From: Caenorhabditis remanei
Taxonomy: Eukaryota > Nematoda > Chromadorea > Rhabditida > Rhabditidae
Direction of reading: 5' to 3'
Assembly: GCF_010183535.1 (NCBI RefSeq)
Contig: NC_071331.1
Coordinates: forward strand, 310,001-374,000
Length of the DNA: 64,000 bases
Part shown: positions 10,801-22,177 of the stretch, one piece after another
Position numbering within the stretch: position 1 is the stretch's first letter
How the letters are laid out: every line of letters starts with the position of its first letter
The notes under the pieces: generated by a model
Databases searched by the model: none
Seen by the model: the letters and a program-made list of their open reading frames with translations, nothing else
Told to the model about the DNA's origin: nothing
Position numbers and translations under genes: made by a program

Positions 10801-11983
10801 ACATTATCCTCTTTCTTTTAATATCTGTCTTTATATATCTGCTGACCCCCTCCTCCCTCTTTTCTGAGCAAGACAGTCCACCCGACACAAGTCAAAAACA
10901 TAAACAATTAGCCAGTGCGAGAAGTCTCTCTTTTCCTATTGCGGAACAATAAATCACCCCCATACCATCACGTTGTCTTCTTCTCTCACCTTTCTATTAC
11001 ACATTTTCAAGTAATAGATTTATGACTTATTATATTGCTCAAAACGCATTCTTCCCCTCACTCACATCAGTGGTTGATTGGTCAGGAGTTTCCGATTGCA
11101 ATTGAACAAAGAGTCCTCCGGTAACATCTACAAAAGTCTTGAAATCCTGTACTTGGGCATCGTTGCATCTGTTGAATGTGTTGTCAATAGTCCAAAGAAC
11201 ATTGATACGAATTCCAAATGCTACTGCAATCTCTCTCGCCTGGTACTGCATATCACTCTCTGGTGGATGTTGTGTCAGAATTGTGATCACTGTGTCTTTG
11301 AGATTTGCATCCCGGATCATCTTCACAAGATTTTTGTAAATAGGCACAGTGTAACACCAGTAAAGACCAGTGTCGGTGGGATCGGAAAGTAAAAACGGTG
11401 AAACTTTTTGGAAACTATCTGCAAGGAACTATACTCATTAAAAGTTACAACAAAGTTGCTGTTTACAAGTGGAATTGTCTGGCAAGTCACTGCGGTCTAG
11501 TCCCGGTTTTCCGGTTGTTTCCACCAAGTTGTACTTGTCATACCCACTTGGAAAAGCAGCAAAATGATTGGAAACACTCTGAAAATAAAATAAATCTCCG
11601 TTATCAACTCTTCCGTGGAGCATACCTTTCTAATATTTTCATAAGTTTGCACACCCCAATACTGTGTATACAAATTAACATTCATAATGTTGAATGAAGT
11701 ACCACCCGCTTTGAAATGACTGTCTGGAGGCATCGACGTTTTCACTGGAATCATTTATTTAAGACCTGAAAGAATCACCTCATGACCTACCAGCTTCACA
11801 ATGAATTCCCAAGTACCCAGATGGACAGATACATGTTTTGTTGGCTTCGTCCAGATATCCTCCGTTCAAACATTGTCGGGTGGCACAGTCGGGAGGGTCA
11901 GAGAAAAATGAGGGACAGCTACCTGAGAACTGTGCGGTAACCAGAGAAAGAGCCCCGATGAGCAGGGCTATTCTTAGGTTCAT
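4887..11983 (-). CDS. Large secreted EGF / von Willebrand A-type protein (20 exons, 1475 aa)
   Basis: Exons run from 11983-11791 to 5235-4887 (others: 11744-11626, 11578-11467, 11418-11066, 9976-9835, 9779-9382, 9318-9081, 9035-8840, 8793-8703, 8655-8521, 8474-8153, 8103-8000, 7948-7827, 7276-7144, 7099-6478, 6430-6051, 5799-5667, 5620-5547, 5503-5292). They total 4428 bases, exactly in frame. Residues 1-18 are a signal peptide, followed by an EGF module (CLNGG...CICPSGYLGIHC). VWA-like regions lie at about 105-260, 519-770 and 1094-1220. A Ser/Thr-rich linker lies near 490-515, an EGF module near 1000 and a C-terminal EGF module ending CSCPSGFQGPDC. N-glycosylation sequons are frequent. The order recalls the nematode IRG-7-like family, extracellular proteins linked to intestinal immunity; that assignment is from memory. 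The start codon follows TTATTTCAG, a likely SL trans-splice site. Four introns carry palindromic elements. Confidence 0.8.
5843..6037. mobile_element. Short palindromic element (MITE-like) in an intron
   Basis: About 195 bases with matching inverted ends: CAGTGCGCGTTATAAGGATAGG on the left against CCTATCTTTTTGACGCGCTCTG on the right. The arms continue as TTCTGAAAAATCCT against AGGATTTTTCAGAA. It lies in the intron 5800-6050 of the EGF/VWA gene and has no coding capacity. Confidence 0.65.
7321..7760. mobile_element. 440-base palindromic element in an intron
   Basis: The ends are ACAAGGGAAGTCTTTGG on the left and CCAAAGGCTTCCCTTGT on the right. Inward, GAACCGGTTAAAT pairs with ATTTAACCGGTTC-like sequence, and CTTTTTTCACACGGAATTCCA pairs with GGAATTCGATGTGAAAAAG. 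It fills most of intron 7277-7826 of the EGF/VWA gene. It looks non-autonomous: no transposase frame is visible. Confidence 0.7.
10206..10640. mobile_element. Palindromic MITE, family A (about 440 bases)
   Basis: Starts near CCGGTCAAAAAG and ends near CTTTTTGACC. The left arm has GAGTGTGTCATGGTAATACT, the right arm the complementary ACCATGACAGACTCTC. Two inner copies of GTAGTTGACAA / TTGTCAACTAC flank a centre with TTTTGCACTGAAATTGG. It lies in the 1.1-kb intron 9977-11065 of the EGF/VWA gene. The same family recurs at 24.3, 26.0, 30.4, 31.9 and 63.4 kb. Confidence 0.75.
10641..10990. repeat. Direct duplicate of the 12.7-13.0 kb upstream segment
   Basis: Shares ordered blocks with 12700-13005: ACAAAGTTGGTA, GATCTATTGTATATA, GAACATTTGAAAATTTG, TTGTAACATTATCCTC, TGTCTTTATATATCTG, CTTTTCTGAGCAAGACAGTC and AATAAATCACCCCCATACC. 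The copy here is inside an intron of the EGF/VWA gene; the other is upstream of the gene. Confidence 0.75.
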
Positions 11984-13479
11984 TTCTGAAATAATTGATT
12001 CGTTAGGTCTACTAAAAATCATGTGGAGAGGTATAGCTGAGAATTCTAGATACTTATGTATCAAAATTGGCAAATGTACAGAAAATGTGAATGAAACAGA
12101 ATGGATAGAAATTCTCTAAAATAAGAAAGAAATGTACAAAACTCGTCAAAAATGAGGGTGTGCCTGTGCAAGTGATAACCGAGTACCTCGCTCTTTCTCT
12201 CTCTTATCAGTAAAATGATGGCATTATTTGTTTAATCATTTACTTGTTTGGAATGTTTGTTTCCAGAGATTTACAGTTTCCAGGGGGATACTGTACCTTG
12301 CAAAAAATTTATGAACTTTTGGTGAAATACGACAAGAGGATATCACATCGGCAGGGGTTAAAACTTTGAAAGACATGAAGCCCATATCTAGAACTTCATG
12401 GTTTGAAGTTTGCTGAAGCTGGTTTGAAAGTTTGCTGAAACTTTGGTGGGAGATCAAGAACGCCTCCAATAGAGCTCCCACAAAATATTGGAATCCGCCC
12501 GACACTCTGCTCTGAATTATGGGCTCTCAAACTTTGGCAAAAATGAAGTTATATTTTTAATCTATACGATCCATTAAAATTTTACTTGGTGGGACAATCA
12601 GAATTACCATGACACATTCTCAAAATTGGGCAATTTCAACTGAAAACGGTCATGTCCATATCTTTTCGACCAGTTCTGTAAATCTAAATTTCATCACTCT
12701 CTCTTCTAACAAAGTTGGTAACCTCTAATCCACTTTCTTAGTTTTCTGTGATAATACAGTATCTGGTGTGAACTATATCAGATCTATTGTATATACATTC
12801 GAACATTTGAAAATTTGTTTATATATTGGTATCAGATCATCTACAGTTTGTAACATTATCCTCTCTCCTTATATCTGTCTTTATATATCTGTTGACCCCC
12901 TCCCTCTTTTCTGAGCAAGACAGTCCCCCCGATACAATTCAAAAACATAAACACATTGTCAGCAGTGTAATAAATCACCCCCATACCGTCACTTTGCCTT
13001 CTGACTTGCACACCCTCCAAAAATGACACGATCCTGAAACTTGCCATGTTACGGTAGCAGCCATCTGAAAATCAATTCTTAAATTTTTTGATTCTACAAC
13101 ACTTTTCAGAAACCTAAACCTCGTATTCATACGACACCCCTCCTAAATGTCCGTCCAACTCTCCAAAAAGTGGGCGTGATCTAAACATGAGTCCATCTAC
13201 ATATTATATTTCCCCTTCCCCGCCAAATATCACAACTCTGTGTGTGTGTGTACCTACACACCCAGTAATTTGAGTATACCTACTCTTCCCGCCTTCCCGT
13301 TGCCCTGTGAAACGAGTAATCTTTTTCCCGCCTCTCTTGAATATTCGCGCCATTCTCATTTCACAATTTTCCCTCCTTGTTTGAAGCGAGCCGTACGGCC
13401 GTGAATCTCCTTGTTTCTTTTTTTCCGTTACCTCTAAATTACCTCTGAACCTTAACTTGCTTCCAGAAACTAACAAACG
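11984..13479. other. Divergent intergenic region, EGF/VWA gene and SET gene A
   Basis: About 1.5 kb shared as 5' flank by two divergent genes. 12540-12690 is a half copy of palindromic family A (ACCATGACACATTCTC, GAAAACGGTC, CTTTTCGACC). 12700-13005 is the second copy of the segment seen at 10641-10990. 13130-13465 is a C/T-rich stretch with CCTTCCCCGCC, GCCTTCCCG and TTTCCCGCC words directly upstream of the SET gene. No gene is seen. Confidence 0.5.
13461..13466 (+). promoter_or_regulatory. Probable SL trans-splice acceptor for SET gene A
   Basis: TTCCAG 13 bases upstream of the start codon at 13480, with no upstream donor in sight. This is the usual arrangement for spliced-leader addition in Caenorhabditis. 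Confidence 0.5.
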
Positions 13480-16400
13480 ATGAACACGCCTTCTTCATCA
13501 GGAACCAACAATCGTTCTCAAACACAAGCAACCGCCGTAAGACATCATATTCTTCGTGGAGATTTCAAGGACAACGAGTACCCCAAAAGTGAGTATTGTC
13601 TCTAAATTTGGAGATTTGTAGTTTTGGTTTAAGAGCTTACTCTGATGTAGGAGTTATGTCACATATAGATAGAAACCGACTACAAAAATAAGATTTAATT
13701 CAAATTTGAATCAAGATAGAGTAGTTTTGTCAAATTACTTTTGATTGTATGGTTCTTCTGATTCAGGTAGTTCTCAAAAATCAGAAATAGGTTTTGAATG
13801 TTCATCGTGTTTATCTTGCTTTTCTATTATATTTAACTAGGGAGTGGAAAGCGGAGAAAACGCTGATTTCAAATATATATATTCCATTCTTGTTTTCGAG
13901 GCCTGGTATTCGAGAAAAACAAGGTCAAAGTTGTTTCTCGATTTTCCCAAACTTTGGTCTTGGTTTTCTAGAATACTAGACATCGAGGGCAAAAACTGAA
14001 TATATATTTGGGATCAGCGTTTCTCAGCTTTCCAATGATATAGGTCACGTCCCATATCTCCAGACTGACTCGATTACATCCTAATTGAACTTTTTCTTCT
14101 AATCAACTCTCGATCCCGGGGGACTTCCTTCACGTGCTCCATATCAAAAACAAAAATTTTCGGCGTGATAATTTGAAAACTTTAATTATATCATTGGAAG
14201 TATTTCTAATATTTCTAAGTTTTCGATATTCAATGAATCCCCGCAATAGTTCAAGGATTAAAGAACATATTTTTGTAGGTGAGTTAGCGAAAGTGATGAA
14301 AAAAGTTTAAATTCTCATATTAGATGAGCTATCATCCAGATCATGTCCATATTCAAAATATCTCTGTCATTCTCTTCATACCTGGACTAATTACTCACTA
14401 ATGGCGGCATTTTACTAAATGCAGGTATTACGACGACACGCCTATAAGTCCACACCGCTTTGCTCAATGTGTAAGAAATACCTCGTTTATATTTTATTTC
14501 ATCCCGGCAATTAATCCTAAACTGACAACATATGGCAATTAAATATCATGAGTAATTAGAGTACCGTAAAACCTGTAATACAGGCGCACCTAGCGGTTCC
14601 TGTTCGCGGCGGTATATCTCGGTTCCCAAAGGAATTATCAAGAAGCTGCAAACTGACAAAATATAGCTTAATAATCATAGAATATTTCTTCAGTTGACAA
14701 CACTTTTCTATCTTTAAAGACATCCAAGATAGGATGCTCCAAACTAGAGAGTACAACAGAAGGGAGAATTTCTCAATAAAGTGTTTTTAATTTCAGACTA
14801 CTCATCCACGGCCTCCCGATTTTCGCTGCAAACCAAATTCGTTCATGAGGGATCCAAAAATGAAAAGCTCCGAGCCAACTACGTGACCGATGAGTTCTCG
14901 AAATGCATCATATGCAAAAAAGTCGGATCCAATCTTCTCAGCTGTGAAGGGCTCCAGAATGGAAGAGAAGGCAGGTTGTGTGTCAGTCGATTCCACAAGG
15001 ATTGTATTCTGGTGAGTGAGATTATTAATAGTTATCATTCAATACCCTTACTGAGGAAGGCCATGGAGTCAGTGTGGAGACATGAGTCATGACCTAAATC
15101 ATTGGTTAGCTGAAAAATAACTCTGATTCCACATTCATTCAGTTATCATATGTACCACGCTGCTGACATTTTTCACACGTTTTGAGGACAATGACTTGCC
15201 AACCGTCCAACCTTTTACTTTATTCTTTTCGAATAGCAGACCTCAACGGCAAAAACTCCGCATTTTCTCAGCTTTCCAATGATGCAAGTCACGGCCCAAA
15301 TCTTCAGACTGACTCCATGACTTTACCTAGTTAGCATTGAAAATGTTTCTAATCCTCTTTATTTTCTAGAAATACAACGATGGAGGATTCAACGCCCGAT
15401 ACGCCGCACTACCTGAATGCCAGAACCTCCTTCTCTGTCCCCTACATTGCTGCCACGACTGCAACAAGAGTGGATATAAACAGTCGGCTTACAAAGGAGA
15501 GCTTCTCGAATGCCACCTGTGTTTCCGATCATTCCACGAAGCGACTTGCCTTCCTTCCGGATCGAAAGTCTACCCAGTTGAGTGGAACGACGATCAAATG
15601 GAGAAGACAAGAATGATCAAGTGCCCATCACACCCTACTCCGAAGCAATGGAAGCACGTGGAGAAACAGTTCCCACAGGCCATCACTGTATGCCACAAGT
15701 GCTCGGAGTCGAACAAGAAGTACCCACTGGTGGATTGCAAGACATGCCAACGTGTCTTCCATTCCAGATGCATCCCTATCAAAAAAGTGGATGAACAAAC
15801 AGTTGATAAGGAGAGATGCGACTTCTGCTTGGAGAATGGAGTGATCCGTGTGAACAGTCCCGTTCTTGTAAAATACGGGCACAGGTAAGGCTAGCATCTT
15901 TTACCTGGAACAAAAAACTATAATAAGAAAATTGCAGATTCTACTTGGGCCTAACAAGACCATCTTCTCTCTATCCCAAGAAAGAAGAGGCGAAATTGAC
16001 AAAGATCGGAATGAGTGTTGTTCAGTGGCCATTGGATAAAAATACCATGTCTGTTGTTCCAATCAAAAATATGGTTCAATTAGATAAAAATTATTTGAAA
16101 ATGGCTAGAAACTTGAATGAGAGGAATGAATGGAAGAAGCAGATTGATGAGTTCAAGAAGAGGGAGGAGTTCCCGAAACTCTATAAAGAGGTGGCAAAAG
16201 AAATAAGCGTAAGTTGGATTTTAGTTATTTTCGATTCTGTAGAGAGTGGTTTTACAGCGTTCCGTACCTTACCGGATCCAATCACTTCCAACATTTTCGA
16301 TGACGATTGCTGATTCGGATTGTGGATGCCATGGGAATGCTGACTGTTCAACGGATGACTGCTCCTACCGTAACATTGTCGTAGAGTGTCCGCCGACGTG

Positions 16401-17176
16401 TTCCAGTGGGAAACGGTGCAAGAATCGTTTTGTCACCAATGGAGAAATGCATCCGGGAATCGAGCGGAGAGCGACCGATGACCGGGGATACGGAGTCTTC
16501 GCGACGGAAGATATCAAGAGTGAAACGAACTTGGTGGAGTACGTCGGAGAAGTTATCGATGAAGTGGAGAAGAATAAGCGGCTGGAAGTTATCAATGTTT
16601 CGGGAGATTTGGAAGCGAGTCATTATAATATGCGCATGAAGAAAGTGCATTTCTATATGGATTCCACCAGAGCTGGAAATATTGCTCGGTACCTCAACCA
16701 CTCCTGTGAACCAAACGCAGAAGTGTTGGAAGTAGGAGGTAATTATTTTTATTTTTTATTTTTTAGAACTTATAGTTTGCAGTTTATGTGCCCAACCAAA
16801 GTAAGAGTAAGACGAAGATGAAATTCGAGCCTCGAATCCTCGTCCGCACAACGCGACCCATCAGGAAAAATGAGGAGATCACCATCGACTACGATATGGA
16901 CATGGTGAACCACGTCTGCTTGTGTGGGAGCTCCAAGTGCTCTGGAAGGATGAAAGCTGGAGCAGTGCAGGATGTTGAAATGAAGAAAGGAGATGACGTG
17001 TTCAATATTTTGAGAAAATATGCTGATAAGTCAAGGTAAAGCAATGGGACTAAGTAAAAAATATAAAATCGTAAAATTTCAGCCCGAAGAAGACTGAAGA
17101 GAAAGTGATTCCGAAGAAGCGTCAACGCCAACAAAAGCTCCCTTGGACACCGACTAAGAAGGCTCGATTGGAGTGA
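13480..17176 (+). CDS. PHD-AWS-SET histone methyltransferase, MES-4/NSD-like, copy A (645 aa)
   Basis: Seven exons (13480-13588, 14797-15011, 15370-15884, 15938-16208, 16258-16738, 16783-17035, 17083-17176) sum to 1938 bases in frame. Zinc-binding PHD-type clusters lie at about 60-110 (CIICKKVG...CEG), 125-165 and 205-265. An AWS cysteine cluster spans about 393-435 (CGCHGNADC...CRN-type). The SET domain (about 440-575) keeps GYGVFA, YVGE and NHSCEPN plus EEITIDYD, and a post-SET CLCGSSKCSG follows. These are the cofactor- and lysine-binding signatures of NSD/ASH1-type H3K36 methyltransferases, so the protein likely methylates histone H3 in chromatin. In C. elegans the closest families I recall are mes-4 and set-12. 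The basic tail resembles a nuclear localisation signal. Copy B follows in tandem with the same seven-exon plan. Confidence 0.85.
13838..14085. mobile_element. Palindromic repeat, family B, in intron 1 of SET gene A
   Basis: Contains AAAACGCTGATTTCAAATAT on the left arm and ATATATTTGGGATCAGCGTTT on the right, with GGTATTCGAGAAAAACAAGG inside. Related copies lie at 15046-15333, 18511-18655, 27565-27870 and 49778-50095. It sits in intron 13589-14796, whose remainder shows nothing else I can name. Confidence 0.65.
15046..15333. mobile_element. Palindromic repeat, family B, in intron 2 of SET gene A
   Basis: A decayed copy: GAGGAAGGCCATGGAGTCAG on the left against GACTGACTCCATGACTTTACC on the right, with CAGCTTTCCAATGATGCAAG internally. 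It fills most of intron 15012-15369. Confidence 0.6.
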
Positions 17177-18967
17177 CTACTGACCGAGACCTCCTCATTC
17201 TCACAAAGCGTCTCAAATGTTGTCTCCCGAGTTCTTTTCCCATTCTAATGTTTTGTGTATCCTTGATTTTATTTCACATTTCCTAGTACCTTCAATTTCC
17301 TCACCCATCTCTCCCCTCCCCGCAATGATCTCCTATCGCAAATGATCTCTTTGTTTTCCAATTTTTTCAAAATTTTCCACCCATTTCCCTCCACAGAGAT
17401 TACATTCTAACCTTCTATTATCAAAACAATTTTTCTTGACATTTTTGTGAGCCCGCGAAAGTTGCCGCCTTTGAATTTAATAACGCCCCCTTTTTGCAGT
17501 CTCGGGCAGGGTTTTTCGCAATCCGCCGCGCACTTATTTCGCGATTTATTTTCAGCTTCGATTATCGAAGTGTTTGTAAGCTGTAAAACTGTTTTTGTTG
17601 CACGTGTTCCATATGCAAATGAAAAAAAGAAAACAACGGAACAAGGCATGTTAATTTCCTAATTTTCGTTTGCAAAAACGCGAAAAGCGTCGGAAATTCG
17701 GAAAAATCTGATGAACGTTGACTCGGAAAGAGAAAATTGTAGCAAGACAAGAGAGAGGACAAAGAAAATATGAAAAATAACGTATTTATTAAGAATTAAG
17801 CAGTGAATAACGTTTTTAAACATGTCTAATCATATTTTAACGCTGAAAAGAAATTAATTTATTTCTGGAGCATGAGGATTTCAGTTAAAACCCCGCAAAA
17901 CTCTGAGAAATATCAAATAAGAGCGGAATCAGTAGCAATGCCGTGTTTCTTCTTTTTTAGATTGATGATTATGCTTATTTATCTGCAAAAATTAATTTTC
18001 GGAAGTAGAATTTTCATTTCTCAATTTTTCTCTTTTATTGAAGCTGTTAGTCCTCCGTTTGTTGCTTTTCATCTCATTCCGTCTGAAACAAACAAAGAGT
18101 GATGTTTTCCAACAAATATAAACTATTTTTAAAACAATTAAAATGGTTTCAAGTCAAAAACAATAAAAAATAAAGCATCAAAATACGCTGAAAATAAATC
18201 GCGAAATAAGTGCGCGGCGGATTGCGAAAAACCCTGCCCGAGACTGCAAAAAGGGGGCGTTATTAAATTCAAAGGCGGCAACTTTCGCGGGCTCACAAAA
18301 ATGTCAAGAAAAATTGTTTTGATAATATTGTAGAACAATTTTCTTTATAATTTCAAATAACTAACAAATCACCTCTCCAAGTTTTCATCACATACACTCG
18401 CACAGATACATAAGACCACGCCCCAAACTGGGCGGGACCTTGAAACCTAGAGAGCATCTGCACTTCTATTGACTCCTATAATGTGGGTGTGGCTTAGAAG
18501 CTGCCTCCACCCACTAGGGAAGGTCCCCAGTCGAGTCTCACATCATTGAACATGCTGATTTCAAATACAGACTCAGTTTTTGCACTCGAGACCTGATATT
18601 CGAGAAAAAAACATTCCCATAACTTCACTGTTACTAAGTAACCTTCCCGTATACATTCTCTAATTAGAGAGCCCTCCTCTCACCTGATCTATCATCTATC
18701 CTTCACTCGATTCACTGCTCTTCTCCGTTGCTAGTGAGAGATTCCTCCGTTGTTCTCCTCATTTCCACCTCGTCTCCCTCTTATTCAAATAACGAAAAAT
18801 GGACTGTTTCACACTCTTACTCATACAAGCGGTGTCATTTGAAAACACTCGATTTCCTCCCTTTCTTCTTTTCGTTCTCTTTTATGATTTACCGCTCTTT
18901 CCTTTTTCACTTTTTCTTGTTTTTATTATCATTACGTCATTTCAGTAAAAACGCCTCGAATTCAAAA
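17177..18967. other. Spacer between the tandem SET genes
   Basis: Contains the 3' flank of copy A, the foldback element at 17416-18327, a family B fragment at 18511-18655 (CACTAGGGAAGGTCC left edge) and a pyrimidine-rich stretch (18660-18960) that is the likely upstream region of copy B. No gene is seen. Confidence 0.5.
17416..18327. mobile_element. Foldback element with 141-base inverted arms
   Basis: The left arm 17416-17556 is the near-perfect reverse complement of 18187-18327. It starts TATTATCAAAACAATTTTTC; the right arm ends with the complement, TTTGATAATA. The arms are GC-rich (GAGCCCGCGAAAG, AATCCGCCGCGCAC), unlike the AT-rich 630-base centre, which has no long frame. The near identity of the arms suggests a young insertion. 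Element ends TATTAT/ATAATA fit a TA target site, but this is not proven. Confidence 0.85.
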
Positions 18968-21900
18968 ATGAGCTCAGCTCCATCATCCTCCGGAACGAGA
19001 TATCTTGCTGATTTGCAGAACAATGTCAAAGATGATTTGGTTAATGGGGAATACAGTGGAAATGGATATCCATACAGTATGTTTTATTCTAATTTATAAT
19101 ACCTTTGAGTCTTAAATTTAACAAAAGTGGATATAGATCTCTGAAAGAACTAACAAACTGTAACAAACTGAACTGTACTTGTAAAAGGTAATCTAAAGTA
19201 GCGAACATTAGTGAGTACAGATTTATTTTTTCATGTTTAACTCTGCTTAATCGAGTCCGTTTTGCATTAACTGTTTTTTGAGAGAAAGCCGAAACAATCA
19301 ACAATAAGAAAATAAGTTTTTTTTGAAGAAGTTCCATTTCTAATTTTATTGATAAACAATTTTTCCTCATCTTGATTTGAAAATTTGAAAAAAAAAACTT
19401 TTTTCTCTTGGAGTTTTTGAGTTATTTGTTTCAAAACGTCGGAAAACATTTAAATGAACAAAAAAATTATGTTGAATTGGCTTCTTAAACCCTGAGCATC
19501 GTGCTAAAGCTCCAGGAGTCAAAAGTAGTGACCTCGAGAAAATCTTCATAACTCATCAAAAAGTGCTTCACATTAGTCGAAAAATGTTCCAAAAGACATT
19601 TTTTGAGTTCTTCTACAAACCATCATTGAAAAAAAATTATAATTTTTTTAAACTCAAAAATGGTTTAATCTCATTTTTCTCAATTCCCCATATACAAAGT
19701 GCTTTATCACACATAATAAAACACATGGTTGTATTATCGTTAGTGATACCTTTACTATTATTAGTATTATTGACTTATTTGTGATGTGTTTGTGTGTGTA
19801 AGTCGGCTGGTAATTAAGGAAATATGAAAACCGAAAGTAATTACTACATTTGATCTGGTAGTGATCTATTGGGTGTAAGTAACAACAAAATTTTATGTGA
19901 AAACCTTTTCAGAATACACCGCCGCTCGACCTCGCTTCAACCTGCATACCAAAGTGGTGGGAACTGGCAAGGACGAGAAGCTAGAAGCTACTTTCATCAA
20001 AAGTCAGTGCAAAATGTGCATTATTTGCAAGAGAGCCGGCGTCAACCTTCTCTCTTGCGAAGGATTCCGAAATGGAGAGGAGAAGTGTATGAGTCAATTC
20101 CATTTGGAATGTATAAAAGTGAGTTTCTTGAAATATACTGTACTCTAGATACACTGTGCCGGCCAGAAAAGACCAAGTTTGGGAGGATGTCTCAATATCC
20201 CTGACTGGCCCAGCAAAAAAGTTTTGCATGGGTTATACAGATCCAAAGTAAAACTCTCAAAGTTGGTCATTTTCAACAAAAAATCGCTAAAATTTTTTAA
20301 AAACTCTGTAAATGAAAACCACATTTTAAAACTTTCTTCCATTTCAGACCTACAACGACGGGGAGTTCTTCTTCCAGTATGCCGCACTCCCAGAATGCCA
20401 AAATAGGCTGTTGTGCTCACTTCATTGTTGCTATAGTTGCAATAAAAGTGGCCACAGACAATCAGCTTATTACGGCAAACTGGTCGAGTGCCATCGTTGC
20501 TTGAGATCCTATCACAAGGATACATGTATTCCATGTGGATCGAAAGAGTGGGAAGTACTCTGGAAAGACGAGATGATGGAGGAAAGTATGCTCGAGTGCC
20601 CGACGCATTTTGAGCAAAAGGAAACGAAGGCTCCGGAGAAGATGAAGAAGTTCGCATGTGACATCACACATTGCCACTACTGCGGGGAGTCGGAGGAAGA
20701 GGACGAGCTGACTAAATGTAAGAAGTGCCCGCGAGTATACCATCAAAATTGCGTCTTTGTCAAAAGGATCGACGGAGAGATGGCTGACAAGAACCAATGT
20801 GATGTTTGCCGTGAGAATGGAGTCATTCGCCAGAACACTCCAGTTCTCGCCAAATTTAACTTACAGTACGTTATAGACTTGAACTGTAGAAAAAACTGAA
20901 AAAAAACCCTCTCTTTTCAGTTTCTGGCTTGGAATCACTAGAAAGTGGGATGACTACCCGCACAAAATAGATCATAAATCTGGTATGATTGTGGTGGAGT
21001 GGCTCGATAAAAAAGGAAAAGGACAGAAGTCTATTGTTCCATTGAACCAAGTTGTTCATTTGACCACGAAGTACTTAAAAATGGCCAGAGGAGAAGAGGA
21101 AAGGAAACAATGGGAAGATGCAGTGGCGAAATTCAAATCGAGAGAAGAATTCCCAGTTATTTACAAAAAGGTCACTAAGGACCTGAAGGTAAATAAATTG
21201 TTTTAAAAACTAATATGAAACATTTATACTTTCAGAAAGCGAAGTTCTACAAAGTGCCGGAAGAACCAGTACATAAAATTAAGATGGATAAAAACTGTGG
21301 ATGTTCTGATGATTGTTCGAATAACTGTGCATATGGTTCGAGAAATTTGGAGTGTCCTCCCAGCTGCCGAAAGTTTCGAAATTGTGTTAACCGATTTGTC
21401 TCGAAAGGAAAATGCAGCAAGAAAATCCGTTTAGTGAAAACGGATACAAAAGGATATGGAGTAAAAGCAATTAAAGATATCGGAGATGGCGAAAAGTTGG
21501 CGGAATATAGTGGAGAGATAATCTCTGCGGCAGAAAGGGCGAAAAGACTCAGCCTAATCGATATGGCTGACGACTTGGAGCCAAATCGATATTTGATGGA
21601 TATTGATACTCGTTGGTCTATCGATTCAGCGAGAAAGGGCAATATCACGAGATACATTAATCATTCTTGTGACGCAAATACGGAAGCCCTCCATATCAAA
21701 GGTATTGTTGATTGTCCTCTTATGTCATTTAACGTATTATATTTTAATTGCAGTGATTCAAAGTGGCTCATTCAAACTCCGAAAGAATGTGCTACCATAC
21801 CGACCCGCCGTCATCATCCGGGCAAGGCGATCCATCAAGGCAGGAGAGGAGATCACACTCTACTATAAAATGAATAATTTGATGGAGATTTGCCTTTGTA

Positions 21901-22177
21901 AAAGCATTAATTGCTCAGGGAAGAAGAAAAGAGCCAAAAGTGATGAAAAAGATGAGGATGATAAAGATCAGCCGAGTACCAGGTGAGTTGGTTGGTTTAA
22001 AGAGAACAAATTTAAGTTTCAATGGGCTTTCTTTTCAGCCGTCGTCAGCCGACCAGCGGAAAGAGAAAGAAGAGGCCAGTGAAGGAAGAGGAAGTGGATG
22101 ATGAGGAGAACCACAACCAACTTTCAACTACCCAGCGTCCAGGAAAGCGTCAGTGCAAGCCAAGGAAGTTTTTTTGA
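18968..22177 (+). CDS. PHD-AWS-SET histone methyltransferase-like protein, copy B (644 aa)
   Basis: Seven exons (18968-19076, 19913-20118, 20348-20865, 20921-21188, 21236-21701, 21754-21982, 22039-22177) sum to 1935 bases in frame. Exon number and phases match copy A, so this is a tandem duplicate. The same PHD-type clusters are present (CIICKRAGVNLLSCEG; CYSCNKSGHRQSAY; CHYCGESEEEDELTKCKKC), then an AWS cluster and SET. Differences fall in core motifs: NHSC is followed by DAN where copy A has EPN, the C-terminal motif reads EEITLYYK where copy A has EEITIDYD, and post-SET CLCK replaces CLCG. Cofactor binding may be retained, but activity or specificity may have shifted. The tail is highly acidic then basic. 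The upstream intron 19077-19912 is AT-rich with no repeat I can name. Confidence 0.82.
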
